Source of the DNA: Deltaproteobacteria bacterium
Lineage (GTDB): Bacteria > Desulfobacterota > Desulfuromonadia > Desulfuromonadales > Geopsychrobacteraceae
Assembly: GCA_024280335.1 (NCBI GenBank)
Contig: JAJRQI010000023.1
Span: 1-55,063, forward strand
Length of the DNA stretch: 55,063 bases
Direction: 5' to 3'
In this document: positions 7,516-16,414 of the stretch, one piece after another
How the letters are laid out: each line of letters opens with the position of its first letter
Position numbering within the stretch: the stretch's first letter is position 1
Position numbers and translations under genes: made by a program
Notes under the pieces: generated by a model
What the model saw: only the letters and a program-made list of their open reading frames with translations
Told to the model about the DNA's origin: nothing
Database searches by the model: none

Positions 7516-9353
7516 GGGAATCCGGAGCAGGCCAGAAAACGGCCGGAGCGGCCCAGTTTGATGACCAGTTCCTGCTTGCACTCGGGACAGATCTTGTCGG
7601 TCTTTTCGGTGGTGATGTCGGCTTTACTGACCTCTTTGTCTTTGCGTTGCAGCAGAGCGATAAAGGGGTCCCAGAACTGTTTGACTGTCGGAATCCAGGG
7701 TTTCTCACCACGCGAGATGGCATCGAGCTCCTCTTCCAGTTCGGCGGTGAAGTCGTAATCGACATACTGGCTGAAATGATCGACCAGCAGTTTGGCAACC
7801 ACCCGGCCGGTATCTTCCGGGAAGAAGGTGCGTTTTTCCAGCCGCACGTACTTGCGGGTTACCAGGGTATTCATGATGCTGGCGTAGGTTGAAGGACGGC
7901 CGATGCCGTATTCTTCAAGAATTTTGACCAGGCTGGCCTCGGTGAAGCGCGGCGGCGGTTGGGTGAAGTGCTGCTCCGGGGTGAGCTCTTCCTTCGTCAG
8001 TCGCTCCTCTTCATCGAGCGGCGGCAACAGTCCTTCTTTGTTTTCGTCATCGCCGTTGTCGGTCCCTTCGATGTAGAGCGCCATGAAGCCGGGGAAACGG
8101 AGAATTTGGCCGGAGGCGCGGAAACTGTATTTTTCTCCGGCGGCAATATCGACGGTGGTCGCGTCAAAGATCGCTACGGCCATCTGCGAGGCGACGGTGC
8201 GTTTCCAGATCAGGGTATAGAGGCGAAGTTGATCGGAACTCAAATACTGTTTGAGCTGCTCAGGGGTCCGGGCGATGGACGTCGGCCGGATCGCCTCGTG
8301 CGCTTCCTGAGCATTCTTACTCTTGTTTTTGAAGGTGCGGGGTTTATCGAGGGCGTAGGATTCATCATACAGCTTGCAGATCACTTCGCGCGCTTCGCTG
8401 GTGGCGACGGTTGAGAGGGCTACCGAGTCGGTCCGCATATAGCTGATCAGGCCGTGAGTGCCGTCGTCGACCGCAACCCCTTCGTAGAGTTTTTGCGCGA
8501 CAGTCATGGTTTTGCGGGCAGAAAAACCGATCTTGCGGCTCGCCTCCTGCTGCAGGGTACTGGTAGTAAAGGGAGCCGCCGGATTCCGTTTGCGCTGTTT
8601 CTTCTCTAGCTTGCTGACGCGAAATTCGACCTGTTGCAGTTCGACGAGAATCTCGTCCGCCTGCTGTTGGTTCGCAATCGCGAACTTGTCGAGGTTCTCA
8701 CCGTTGCGCCGGTGCAGTTTTGCGGAAAGTTTGCTGTCGGCAGCATTAGCCAGCAGTGCTTCGATGCTCCAGTATTCGCGGGGCACAAAGGCCTCGATCT
8801 CAAGTTCCCGATCGCAGACCAGTCGCAGGGCGACCGACTGGACCCGTCCGGCAGAGAGGCCGTAGCGGATTTTTTTCCAGAGGAACGGCGAGAGGTTGAA
8901 GCCGACCAGGTAATCGAGAATCGACCGGGCCTGCTGGGCATCAACCAGATCGCGGGCAATGCTCCGCGGATGAGCCATCGCTTCATCGATCGCCGGTTTG
9001 GTGATTTCGTGAAAAGTGACCCGCTTGACCCTCGGTTTATCGGCCTTCTCATCGATGCCGAGGGCCTCCAACAGGTGCCAGGCGATCGCTTCTCCTTCGC
9101 GGTCAAGGTCGGTTGCGAGGATCAGTTCGTCGCTTTTTGCCAGCTCTTTTTTCAGCAGGGCAATGTGCTTCTGGCTTTCCGGCAAAACATGATATTTGGG
9201 GGTGAAATTCTGCTCGGTGTCGACTGAGCCCTGTTTGCTCGGCAGCGCCCGGACATGGCCGTAGGACGCCAGGACTTTGTAGCCAGGCCCAAGAAATTTT
9301 TCGATGGTTTTTGCTTTTGCCGGTGATTCGACGATAACCAGTGATTGCGCCAT
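7491..9353 (-). CDS. topA: DNA topoisomerase I (type IA), frame ends early at the first zinc finger
   Basis: The enzyme relaxes negative supercoils by single-strand passage. The core is intact. The TOPRIM domain opens the protein, with the DLDREGEA acidic motif near residue 82, and the active-site tyrosine is Tyr305 in ISYMRTDS. The frame reads correctly to CSGFP and then shifts, giving IAATPNR and a stop, so the fourth cysteine of the first finger and all later fingers are lost. The missing part follows in another frame down to 6931. Repair of a single base would give a protein of about 807 residues. A sequencing error or a recent mutation is more likely than a programmed shift, since no slippery heptamer is visible. 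Gene order smg-topA-trmFO is conserved in relatives. Confidence 0.9.
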   Translation of the reverse strand: MAQSLVIVESPAKAKTIEKFLGPGYKVLASYGHVRALPSKQGSVDTEQNFTPKYHVLPESQKHIALLKKELAKSDELILATDLDREGEAIAWHLLEALGIDEKADKPRVKRVTFHEITKPAIDEAMAHPRSIARDLVDAQQARSILDYLVGFNLSPFLWKKIRYGLSAGRVQSVALRLVCDRELEIEAFVPREYWSIEALLANAADSKLSAKLHRRNGENLDKFAIANQQQADEILVELQQVEFRVSKLEKKQRKRNPAAPFTTSTLQQEASRKIGFSARKTMTVAQKLYEGVAVDDGTHGLISYMRTDSVALSTVATSEAREVICKLYDESYALDKPRTFKNKSKNAQEAHEAIRPTSIARTPEQLKQYLSSDQLRLYTLIWKRTVASQMAVAIFDATTVDIAAGEKYSFRASGQILRFPGFMALYIEGTDNGDDENKEGLLPPLDEEERLTKEELTPEQHFTQPPPRFTEASLVKILEEYGIGRPSTYASIMNTLVTRKYVRLEKRTFFPEDTGRVVAKLLVDHFSQYVDYDFTAELEEELDAISRGEKPWIPTVKQFWDPFIALLQRKDKEVSKADITTEKTDKICPECKQELVIKLGRSGRFLACSGFPIAATPNR

Positions 9354-9415
9354 CTGTCCCTCTGATATTTCTGTCGATCAGCTGCCGACCTGGTAGTGTC
9401 GGCGTGTGTCGACCG

Positions 9416-9482
9416 ATATCCGCAAAATTCGGATATGAAAAATGCTGCACTAATTTAAATGCTGCACTACATTGGGTGCAGC
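9416..9482. other. two hairpins and a 13-bp direct repeat between smg and topA
   Basis: ATATCCG (9416-9422) pairs with CGGATAT (9430-9436). AAATGCTGCACTA occurs twice, at 9440-9452 and 9457-9469, and GCTGCAC (9461-9467) pairs with GTGCAGC (9476-9482). These could attenuate or regulate readthrough into topA; no T-tract makes either a clear terminator. Confidence 0.45.
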
Positions 9483-9491
9483 GCACCTTTT

Positions 9492-9971
9492 TTAGTGGTA
9501 AATCCGCTTCCAGTCGTTATCCATGAAACAGTCAATCTCCCGTTGCCAGAGATTGCTGCTGCGGGAGAGCAGGGTCAGCGCCGCGATCAGTTTGATTTCT
9601 TGCAAACCGATTGAATCCTCTGCCGCGGTCAGCGCCCGTGAAATGATTTCCTCGCAGGATTCGTCAGTGATCAGTCCCATTGCCCGAATTTTTACCAGGA
9701 AACCGGTGGCCTCACTGCTGAGTATCTGCTGTTCTTCGTGGTTGAAAATCCGGTAGGTCAGTTGTTCCCGGAGTGGCTCCGTCGGTACCAGTGTATCCGG
9801 TACCTTAAGCGCAACCGACTCCATCCAGGTGAAGGCATCATCGATCTCGTCCGCTTCAAAGCCGACCGACATCAGTTCTGCTACCAGTTCCTGCTCATTG
9901 ATCGGGGCATCATCTGCTCCCAGAACATATTTAGCGATCAGGTTGACGATCGCCAGGACTCGCTCGCGCAA
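9492..9971 (-). CDS. smg: Smg family protein (DUF494)
   Basis: A mostly helical, acidic protein of unknown biochemical role, found beside dprA and topA in many proteobacteria. The N-terminus RERVLAIVNLIAKYVL and the C-terminal DCFMDNDWKRIYH are family-like. The start chosen is a TTG at 9971 giving 159 residues, close to the usual 157, with GGAGG 3 nt upstream. A longer frame opens at another TTG (10028) but adds residues not typical of the family and has no ribosome-binding site. Context (dprA upstream, topA downstream) supports the call more than any catalytic motif. Confidence 0.8.
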   Translation of the reverse strand: MRERVLAIVNLIAKYVLGADDAPINEQELVAELMSVGFEADEIDDAFTWMESVALKVPDTLVPTEPLREQLTYRIFNHEEQQILSSEATGFLVKIRAMGLITDESCEEIISRALTAAEDSIGLQEIKLIAALTLLSRSSNLWQREIDCFMDNDWKRIYH

Positions 9972-10101
9972 AGGGCCTCCGGGCAGGTCGATAAGATCCT
10001 GCGACAACCGGGGTACAGATCTTCTCAATCGATGCTGTACAAACAGCGAGGCGTTTCCTTAACTCAAACAGTGTGACAACGGTCTGTTATTACACTGCTT
10101 T

Positions 10102-11190
10102 TTAAAGTTGCCCACGGATGTAGCTGTTTCCCGGCAACAGTTGGACTCCACCTCGGAGTTCTAGGTCGAGTAAAATAGCGGAAACCTCCATGGGAGTCAA
10201 GCCGCATTTCCGGCCGATTTCATCGACATGAAGCGGTTCGTGACCTAACTGGTGATAGATCCTCAGGCTGTTCGTGTCAAGTTGATCGGCAAAGTTATCG
10301 ACGGCCGATTGTTGCTGCCTGGAGGCCTGATTCGGCCAGAGGTTGTGGAGGATGTCGGCCGGCTCTGTGACCAGCTGGGCGCCTTCTTTGAGCAGGCGGT
10401 TGGTTCCTTTGCTGTTGGGGCTTTGCAGCGCCCCGGGGATCGCGAACAGTTCACGCCCCTGCTCCAGGGCAAAGTCGCCGGTGATCAGCGACCCGCTTCG
10501 CTCGGCGGCCTCGACGATCAATACGCCGCGGCTGAGGCCGCTGATGATCCGGTTACGGCCGGGGAAGTGTCCGGCCAGCGGCGGGGTGCCGGGTGGGTAT
10601 TCGCTGATGATCGCGTTCTCAGTCAGCAGTTGTTGAAAAAGACGCGTATTTTCTGGTGGATAGATACGGTCGATGCCACAACCGAGAACGGCGATGGTCG
10701 AGCCACCAGCATCCAGGGCGCCCCGATGGGCGGCGCTGTCGACACCGCGTGCCAGTCCGCTGACAACGCAGATATCGTGATTGGCCAGAGCGGTCGAGAT
10801 CTCCCGGGTCAGCTGCAGACCGCTGGCCGTTGCCTGACGTGAGCCGACCACGGCGAAGCAGTCCTGGTTTGGCAGCCTGCCGCGCAGATAGAGCAGCGCC
10901 GGGGGGTCATGGATTTCGCGCAGCAGGCCGGGGTAGTCGCTATCCCAAAAGCTGATCAGACGAACCTTCAGTGCCTCAAGTTTGCGGCGAATCCCCCGAA
11001 TCTGTGGAGCGTCGACCGGTTGGATCTTTTCGCACAGCCGCATGCTCAAACCGGCCTCGCGCAACTGTTGCGGCGGAGCCTGCAGGGCTGCCGGAAAATC
11101 AGCGAAATAGTTGTGCAACTTGAACAGAGCGGTACGCCCCAGACCGGGCGTCAAGTGCAGACAGAGTAGTGCCCGTTCTTTTTCATCCAT
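10102..11190 (-). CDS. dprA: DNA-processing protein DprA (Smf)
   Basis: DprA binds incoming single-stranded DNA during transformation and loads RecA. The 362-residue protein has an N-terminal helix-hairpin-helix/SAM-like region, a Rossmann-fold core with the nucleotide-binding-like signature VVGSRQATASG near residue 120 and GLARGVDSAAHRGAL, and a C-terminal winged-helix domain (HVDEIGRKCGLTPMEVSAILLDLELRG, shown in part here). The ATG has a strong GGAGGGG site. It is read between the LysM gene and smg. Whether the organism is competent cannot be judged from the window. Confidence 0.93.
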   Translation of the reverse strand: MDEKERALLCLHLTPGLGRTALFKLHNYFADFPAALQAPPQQLREAGLSMRLCEKIQPVDAPQIRGIRRKLEALKVRLISFWDSDYPGLLREIHDPPALLYLRGRLPNQDCFAVVGSRQATASGLQLTREISTALANHDICVVSGLARGVDSAAHRGALDAGGSTIAVLGCGIDRIYPPENTRLFQQLLTENAIISEYPPGTPPLAGHFPGRNRIISGLSRGVLIVEAAERSGSLITGDFALEQGRELFAIPGALQSPNSKGTNRLLKEGAQLVTEPADILHNLWPNQASRQQQSAVDNFADQLDTNSLRIYHQLGHEPLHVDEIGRKCGLTPMEVSAILLDLELRGGVQLLPGNSYIRGQL

Positions 11191-11227
11191 GTGGCTCCCC
11201 CCTCCAGAATCTTTATGTGGATGCTAG

Positions 11228-11262
11228 ATAAAAGAGGGATTGAAGCAGCTTCAATCCCTCTT
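11228..11262 (-). terminator. rho-independent terminator after the LysM gene
   Basis: A perfect 13-bp stem (AAGAGGGATTGAA at 11232-11244 with its complement at 11250-11262) has a 5-nt loop and is followed on the minus strand by TTTTAT. It separates the LysM/CpoB-like pair from dprA. Confidence 0.85.
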
Positions 11263-11302
11263 GATTAAGTTGTTGTTCCCTGTTCCCTGTTCCTGGATCA
11301 GG

Positions 11303-12325
11303 TCAGTTGTTGACGACCGTCACCTGATCGCCGATGAACATGGCGTCAACACTTTTGATGACGAGCGCTGTGGCACTCTTCCGATTGGCTTTGATGACCA
11401 CGGCGGCACCTAGAACCGCATCCGGCAATGTTATCTTGCCCAGCTGTTTGACGATTTCAGCGGTAACCGTGCGCGGCCGGGAAATGTGGAAGAGGTTGCC
11501 CGGTAACAGACCGTCATCACTGCCGAGGTCGATAAAGACGATATCGTGGCGTCCCAACGCCAGTTTTTCTTCGCGGCTGGCGACGACATAGCCGGTCAGA
11601 TCGGTTTTGCCACGTTGCAGGGTGATGTTTTTACTTGGCGGAACGTATTCAAACAGTTCGGCCATCCGCTCGATTTCCCGATAGACTTCACCTATCTTGG
11701 CGGTAACTGAGTCGCCGTTCACTTCGGTGATCTGCAAATAACCGAGGTTGTCCATCATGGTGCCGACCGGTTGTTTGGTCTTGGGATGCATAACCAGTTT
11801 GCCACGCTTGAACAGCCCGTAGGTATCGCCGACCGTGACTTTGTGGTTGTCCTTCATTTTCAGGAAAACCTGGTCGTTCTTGGTTAGCAGAACCCGGTTA
11901 TCAACTGAATCGACCAAGCTGCCGAGTGGTTGCTCGTCGGTGAGGATGAAGCCGACACCGCTGCCGATCGATTTGATTTTGATCTCCGCTTCCGGTTCCG
12001 GCTGAGGCTCTTCTGCTGCAGGTTGTTGCTGAGCTTCTGCAGGTTGCTTCGCTTCCGGGTAGGCTGGAATAATGACCAGACGACCGTCTTTGATGTGGAT
12101 TTTTTGCCCCGGAAAAATCAGGTGCGGGTTGGTAATGTCGGGATTGTCAGCCCAGACGTTCGGCCAGTAGTAGGGGTCATCGATAAAACGCTGAGAAAGC
12201 CCCCAGAGGGTGTCACCCTTTTTGATGGTGTAGACCTGCTCCTCGTTGGCCATGACCGGCAGGGCGGTCGAAAGGGTCAGCAGCAGGATAAGGGATGCTA
12301 ACCGGCGCATACTCGTTTGTGTCAT
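11303..12325 (-). CDS. secreted LysM-domain protein
   Basis: A 340-residue envelope protein. A signal peptide ends near residue 26 (ALPVMANEE). A LysM domain at about 30-79 begins YTIKKGDTLWGLSQRF and ends FPGQKIHI, so peptidoglycan binding is expected. A Pro/Glu/Gln-rich linker (about 90-115) leads to a C-terminal region of beta-rich character with repeated short motifs on function-neutral sequence; no enzyme motif is seen. It follows the CpoB-like lipoprotein gene in the same direction, so the two may act together at the cell wall. An AGAGGA site lies 5 nt before the ATG. Confidence 0.82.
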   Translation of the reverse strand: MTQTSMRRLASLILLLTLSTALPVMANEEQVYTIKKGDTLWGLSQRFIDDPYYWPNVWADNPDITNPHLIFPGQKIHIKDGRLVIIPAYPEAKQPAEAQQQPAAEEPQPEPEAEIKIKSIGSGVGFILTDEQPLGSLVDSVDNRVLLTKNDQVFLKMKDNHKVTVGDTYGLFKRGKLVMHPKTKQPVGTMMDNLGYLQITEVNGDSVTAKIGEVYREIERMAELFEYVPPSKNITLQRGKTDLTGYVVASREEKLALGRHDIVFIDLGSDDGLLPGNLFHISRPRTVTAEIVKQLGKITLPDAVLGAAVVIKANRKSATALVIKSVDAMFIGDQVTVVNN

Positions 12326-12361
12326 CGGTTTCCTCTCAAGCAGAGTTTAAGTCCGCCGTAA

Positions 12362-13066
12362 CTATCTTGGCTCATCACTCTGGTAAAAATGTTGCGCTTC
12401 CGGACTGTCCGGATAGCGGCTGCGCAACTGTTCAAGGACATCATCGGCTTCGGTCGGCAGGTCCTGTCGGCGATAGAGTTGCGCCAGAAGAACCAGCGCT
12501 GCCGGAGCTTTTTGCTGGCCGTCACCGGCAACAATGATCCGTCGCAGATTGGACATCGCGGCCTGCAGGTTGTTTTGAGCCGCCTGGGCGTTGGCCAGCC
12601 AGTAGCGAGCGTTGGGGGTGTACTGATGTTCCGGATATTCGCGGAGAAAGAGGTCGAAACCCGCTTCCGCAGGAGCGAAACGGCCGGCAGCAAGGTTGGA
12701 AAAAGCCGCCAGATAGGTTGCCGCCGAGTCGGCCAGATCGCTGATTTCGGTCTTGACATAGATGGGAATTTTCGGCGTGGCGATAACCGCATCCGGTACC
12801 CTTGCCGGTTCTGCGACCGGCTCTGGTTGGGTTCCGGCGGCAGTGTTGCTGCCGATTTGTCCTTGCAGTTGAGCCAACTGAGCTTGCAGTGCTTGGAGTT
12901 GTTCCGCCTGCTGCTGTTGCTGCTGGATAATTGTTTTAAACTGTTGCCGCAGGGCTGTGGACGGCCCGGTTGGCGCAGGTGCGCAGGCACTCAGCAAAAG
13001 CAGGGTGAAAATGGTCAGCGGCAGCCAGGTGGCCAATGCAAAAGGGGTAAATTTCATCAGTTTCAA
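12362..13066 (-). CDS. CpoB/YbgF-like coiled-coil TPR lipoprotein
   Basis: This 234-residue protein has a lipoprotein signal (LLLLSAC, with Cys27 as the lipidation site), a glutamine-rich coiled coil at about 40-72, a proline-rich spacer, and a C-terminal region of TPR repeats (about 110-232; for example FDLFLREYPEHQYTPNARYWLA). CpoB-type proteins coordinate outer-membrane constriction with septal peptidoglycan synthesis and usually sit beside tol-pal; those genes are not here. The frame opens with TTG (13066), which has AGGA close by; the ATG three codons later (13057) is the alternative. Confidence 0.75.
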   Translation of the reverse strand: MKLMKFTPFALATWLPLTIFTLLLLSACAPAPTGPSTALRQQFKTIIQQQQQQAEQLQALQAQLAQLQGQIGSNTAAGTQPEPVAEPARVPDAVIATPKIPIYVKTEISDLADSAATYLAAFSNLAAGRFAPAEAGFDLFLREYPEHQYTPNARYWLANAQAAQNNLQAAMSNLRRIIVAGDGQQKAPAALVLLAQLYRRQDLPTEADDVLEQLRSRYPDSPEAQHFYQSDEPR

Positions 13067-13110
13067 GATTTCCTGAAGTGAATTATCACAATAAATACTA
13101 ATCTGTAAAA

Positions 13111-13137
13111 ATTATAGGCTTATTAGCAGGTTGTCAA
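13111..13137 (-). promoter_or_regulatory. sigma-70 type promoter for the CpoB-like/LysM genes
   Basis: On the minus strand a perfect TTGACA (13132-13137) and a perfect TATAAT (13111-13116) are separated by 15 bp, a little short of the ideal 17. It lies 45 nt upstream of the first gene. Confidence 0.65.
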
Positions 13138-13233
13138 GTTTGAAAGGGACCTCTCGGCGCTAAAGGTGCTGCCGGGCAAGTTTTCTTTGTGCTATGCTGC
13201 GGCTCCAAATTGACACTGAAGGATAGAGGATTC

Positions 13234-14460
13234 ATGATTGCAAAAGCAACACCACGCCGCCCGGAACTGTTGATGCCAGCTGGCAACCTACAGAAACTGC
13301 AGACCGCCATCCGTTTCGGCGCTGATGCTGTTTATCTCGGCACCGGCGATTTCGGACTGCGTGCCCACGCCGGTAATTTTAATTTTGAACAGTTGCAGAC
13401 CGCCCGTGAACTGACCGGCGCAGCCGGGGTGGCACTCTACCTGACCCTGAATGCTTCTTTGCGCCCCGCTGAATTTTCCCGCCTGCAGGCGTTACTTGAA
13501 GAATTGAAACCGCTCGATCTGGATGCTTATATCGTTGCCGACCCGGGGGTTTTGGCGGTGATCCGGCAGATCGATCCGCAGCGGGCCATACATATTTCTA
13601 CCCAGGCCAACAGCTGTAATCCACAGACCGCAGAGTTCTGGCGCTTGAACGGGGCCGGCCGACTCAATCTGGCGCGCGAGTTGACCCTGGAGGATATTCG
13701 TGGTTTTGCCGGGCAGACCCGGATTGAACTTGAGTGTTTTGTCCACGGCGCCATGTGTGTTGCCCATTCCGGCCGCTGCCTGCTCTCGACTGCGTTGATC
13801 GGCCGCAGCGCCAACCGTGGCGACTGCGCCCAACCCTGTCGTTGGAACTATTCTTTGACCGAAACGACCCGCGCCGATGAACCGATGGATATCGAGGAGG
13901 ATGCGCGCGGCACCTATATCATGAACAGCCGGGACCTCTGCCTGGTCGAGCAGCTGCCGCAGTTGATCGCCGCCGGGGTGCACAGTTTCAAGGTCGAGGG
14001 GCGGATGAAGAGCCTCTACTACGTGGCGACTGCGGCGCGTATCTATCGCGACGCCATTGACCGGCTCTGCGTCGATCCGAACGATATCGATCCACGTTGG
14101 CGTGAGGAGTTGGAGAAGGTCAGTCATCGTCCCTACGACAGCGGGTTTCTGCTTGGCAGCGAGGATGCGAAAATTCACGCCGAGGATACCCACTATATAC
14201 GGACCCATGATTTTGTCGGTTTTGTGCGTGAAAATGAAACCGGACTGTGGGTCGAGGGACGCAATCGTTTTCTGCCCGGTGACGAGCTGGAACTGATCGG
14301 GCCGCAGATGCGTCAGGAGAAATTCCGGGTGAAGGAGATCCGCTCGCTGGATGGCCAGCCGTTACCTGCCGGGCAACCCAATTCTCAACTGCTGCTGCAA
14401 CTTCCGGCCTGGGCTGAAGCCGGCGACCTGATCCGTCTTAAACGGCCGGAAACAGCATGA
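13234..14460 (+). CDS. peptidase U32 family protein (TrhP/YegQ-like)
   Basis: A 408-residue U32 protein. Members of this group act on tRNA or rRNA (prephenate-dependent tRNA hydroxylation by TrhP, 23S hydroxylation by RlhA) and some were reported as collagenases. The N-terminal TIM-barrel opens with PELLMPAGNLQKLQTAI; the U32 signature ELECFVHGAMCVAHSGRCLLS (one residue shorter quoted: ECFVHGAMCVAHSGRC) and the later cysteines in RGDCAQPCRW likely bind an Fe-S cluster. A C-terminal beta domain follows. The ATG at 13234 has AGAGGA upstream. It overlaps the M48 protease gene by 4 nt. TrhP is favoured by length, but the exact substrate is not fixed. Confidence 0.85.
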   Translation: MIAKATPRRPELLMPAGNLQKLQTAIRFGADAVYLGTGDFGLRAHAGNFNFEQLQTARELTGAAGVALYLTLNASLRPAEFSRLQALLEELKPLDLDAYIVADPGVLAVIRQIDPQRAIHISTQANSCNPQTAEFWRLNGAGRLNLARELTLEDIRGFAGQTRIELECFVHGAMCVAHSGRCLLSTALIGRSANRGDCAQPCRWNYSLTETTRADEPMDIEEDARGTYIMNSRDLCLVEQLPQLIAAGVHSFKVEGRMKSLYYVATAARIYRDAIDRLCVDPNDIDPRWREELEKVSHRPYDSGFLLGSEDAKIHAEDTHYIRTHDFVGFVRENETGLWVEGRNRFLPGDELELIGPQMRQEKFRVKEIRSLDGQPLPAGQPNSQLLLQLPAWAEAGDLIRLKRPETA

Positions 14461-15704
14461 AAATTCTACTGCTTTGCTGCTATTTGCTGGTCACGCTGCT
14501 GCGTTTCTCCCTCGATTGGCTCAATCTGCGCCATCGGCAGACTGCGCAGAGAGAGTTGCCAATCGCCTTTGCCGGAAAGATTGATGCTGAACGGCTGGAA
14601 AAAAGTGCTGCCTACGCCCTGGCCGGTGACAAGCTGGGATTGATTGAGGGTATTTTTTCTGTTCTGCTGACCCTGCTGTTTCTGTTTGCCGGTCTGCTCC
14701 CCTGGTACGATCAGCTGGTTGCCCGCTTGTCCGAGGGGTTTATCCTCAATGGATTGCTGTTTTTCGGCTTGCTGACGTTGCTGCAGCTGTTGTTGGGAAT
14801 CCCCTTTTCGCTCTATCGTAATTTTGTTCTGGAAGAACGTTTCGGGTTTAACCGGATGAGTTTCAAACTCTGGCTGAGCGACACGCTGAAATCGCTGCTG
14901 ATCGGTGGCCTGTTGTTCGGCCTGCTGGCCGGTGGTTCCCTCTGGCTGGTCGCTGCGGCACCACAGAGCTGGTGGCTGTGGGTCTGGGGTTTCTGGGCCG
15001 GGATGTCGCTGTTTCTGCTGTACCTCTCCCCTTGGCTGATCGAACCGCTGTTCTTCAAGTTTGCCCCGCTGGCCAAGCCGGAACTGGAAGACGGGGTGCG
15101 CGCGCTGTTGCGCAAGGCCGGAGTGCATGCGGGAAAAGTACTGCAGGTCGATGCCTCAAAGCGCAGCGGCCACAGTAACGCCTATTTCACCGGGATCGGC
15201 AAAGTCAAACGGGTGGTGTTGTTCGACACCCTGCTGGAGCAGCTGAGCGATGAGGAGCTGCTGGCGGTCCTTGCCCACGAACTTGGTCATTGGCGTTGCG
15301 GGCATCTGCGCAGTCGACTGCTGAAAAGTCAGATTCTTGCCCTGGCCAGTTGCTGGTTGGCCTTCACCCTGCTGAACAGCGGCTGGCTGCCTAGACTGCT
15401 CGGTTTGCAGCAACTCTCCTTTGCCGGACAGGTGCTGCTGCTCGGCTGGCTGGCCTCACTGCTCGGTTTTTTCTGGACACCGATCAGCAGCTGGTGGTCA
15501 CGCAAACAGGAGCGGCAGGCGGATCAATTTGCTATCGAGCTGATCGGCAGCGGTCAGCCGCTGGCTTCCGGATTGGTGAAGCTGGCGCGGGAGAACCTGA
15601 GTAACCTGTTTCCGCATCCGCTCTATGTGGCAATCTACTATTCGCATCCGGCATTGGTCGAGCGGGTGTTGTGGTTGGAGAAGCGGAAGAAATCCAGCCT
15701 GTAG
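14457..15704 (+). CDS. M48 family (Ste24/CAAX-type) zinc metalloprotease
   Basis: A 415-residue membrane protease. Several hydrophobic segments precede the catalytic HEXXH motif, seen as AHELGHWRCGH at about residues 279-289. The third zinc ligand is the glutamate of RKQERQADQFA near residue 350. The N-terminal part (CAAX prenyl protease N domain) has the ERFGFNR motif. This layout matches Ste24-like peptidases, which in bacteria probably take part in membrane protein quality control. The gene is translationally coupled (ATGA) to the U32 gene. Confidence 0.92.
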   Translation: MKILLLCCYLLVTLLRFSLDWLNLRHRQTAQRELPIAFAGKIDAERLEKSAAYALAGDKLGLIEGIFSVLLTLLFLFAGLLPWYDQLVARLSEGFILNGLLFFGLLTLLQLLLGIPFSLYRNFVLEERFGFNRMSFKLWLSDTLKSLLIGGLLFGLLAGGSLWLVAAAPQSWWLWVWGFWAGMSLFLLYLSPWLIEPLFFKFAPLAKPELEDGVRALLRKAGVHAGKVLQVDASKRSGHSNAYFTGIGKVKRVVLFDTLLEQLSDEELLAVLAHELGHWRCGHLRSRLLKSQILALASCWLAFTLLNSGWLPRLLGLQQLSFAGQVLLLGWLASLLGFFWTPISSWWSRKQERQADQFAIELIGSGQPLASGLVKLARENLSNLFPHPLYVAIYYSHPALVERVLWLEKRKKSSL

Positions 15705-15730
15705 AAGGTGGACTATTTTCAGCCACCCGG

Positions 15731-15774
15731 CAAAAAAATAGGCGCGTTGACCAGGAGGGGGAAGTCAACGCGCC
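15731..15774 (-). terminator. terminator of the DUF2835 gene (also a stem on the plus strand)
   Basis: GGCGCGTTGAC (15741-15751) pairs with GTCAACGCGCC (15764-15774). On the minus strand the stem runs into TATTTTTTT, so it suits the DUF2835 gene to its right. On the plus strand the T-rich run is 14 nt away, so it may only weakly stop the M48 transcript. Confidence 0.75.
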
Positions 15775-15858
15775 AAATGTTTGTTGCCTGTTTTTTAAAC
15801 TACCAAAACGGTCACGATTTGGCAAGTGAAAAATGAAAATTATTTTCAATTACGGGTT

Positions 15859-16095
15859 TTAGCCGATCTTTTGCAGTGTGATAAAGCGATTGGCGGCATC
15901 AACGGTCAACAGAAAGCGGCCGTTGATGCCCGTTTGGGTCAGGAAGGGGCGCAGGCGCATGGCTGGAAATTGCAGTTTGCGGCCGCACTCGGACCTTACC
16001 TGAACGGTCGTTGCCGAGCCCTGATAATAGCGGAGCATTTGCTGCTGGTCGAGATGCAGGCGGAAGTAAAATTGTTGTTGGCGGGCTGCGCTCAT
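15859..16095 (-). CDS. DUF2835 family protein
   Basis: A 78-residue protein with the features remembered for DUF2835: an N-terminal FYFRLHLDQQQMLRYYQGSA, a central basic beta segment, and a C-terminal LRPFLTQTGINGRFLLTVD. Function is unknown; members occur as single small genes in many gammaproteobacteria and relatives. A minus-strand terminator follows directly. A plus-strand frame (15826 onwards) covers the same bases but shows no family features in this part, so the minus-strand reading is preferred. Confidence 0.8.
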   Translation of the reverse strand: MSAARQQQFYFRLHLDQQQMLRYYQGSATTVQVRSECGRKLQFPAMRLRPFLTQTGINGRFLLTVDAANRFITLQKIG

Positions 16096-16146
16096 CGTTT
16101 AACCGGGAAGCCGCAAGCGGACTTCTTTTGCGAAAGGTTTGGATCG

Positions 16147-16341
16147 ATGCTGATCTATAAAGTTGTAGAAACCAGCCAGGTCGATGATCTGAGCCTGGAA
16201 ACGATTCTCAACGACTGGACAGCGCAGGGCTGGCAGTTCGAGGGGCTGCACTTTGCCATGCGCGAAGCCAATCGACGGCCAGGCATGGCCTTTGTCACCT
16301 TCACCCGCGAAGAGCCCGTCCCCGAATCGCAACCGGAATAA
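16147..16341 (+). CDS. small DUF4177-like protein
   Basis: Sixty-four residues beginning MLIYKVVET and continuing with ILNDWTAQGWQFEGLHF and a beta strand ending FVTFTRE. The pattern (YKVV, then LN-x-W-x-x-x-GW) is that of DUF4177-type small alpha/beta proteins of unknown role. The open frame extends upstream to 15826, but that part is antisense to the DUF2835 gene and is taken as non-coding. The start at 16147 has only a weak AAAGG site. It is divergent from DUF2835 with a 51-nt gap. Confidence 0.7.
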   Translation: MLIYKVVETSQVDDLSLETILNDWTAQGWQFEGLHFAMREANRRPGMAFVTFTREEPVPESQPE

Positions 16342-16414
16342 TTTCAGGTTGCTTCTCGTCCATTGCAGTTCAGTCGCTGCAGTTCTGTGCCGACAATTCA
16401 GTTTAGCAGGGATC

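Noticed and set aside
7491-7520. programmed ribosomal frameshift in topA
   Set aside because: No slippery heptamer or downstream stimulatory stem is visible at TTCCCGATT; a base loss or sequence error is simpler.
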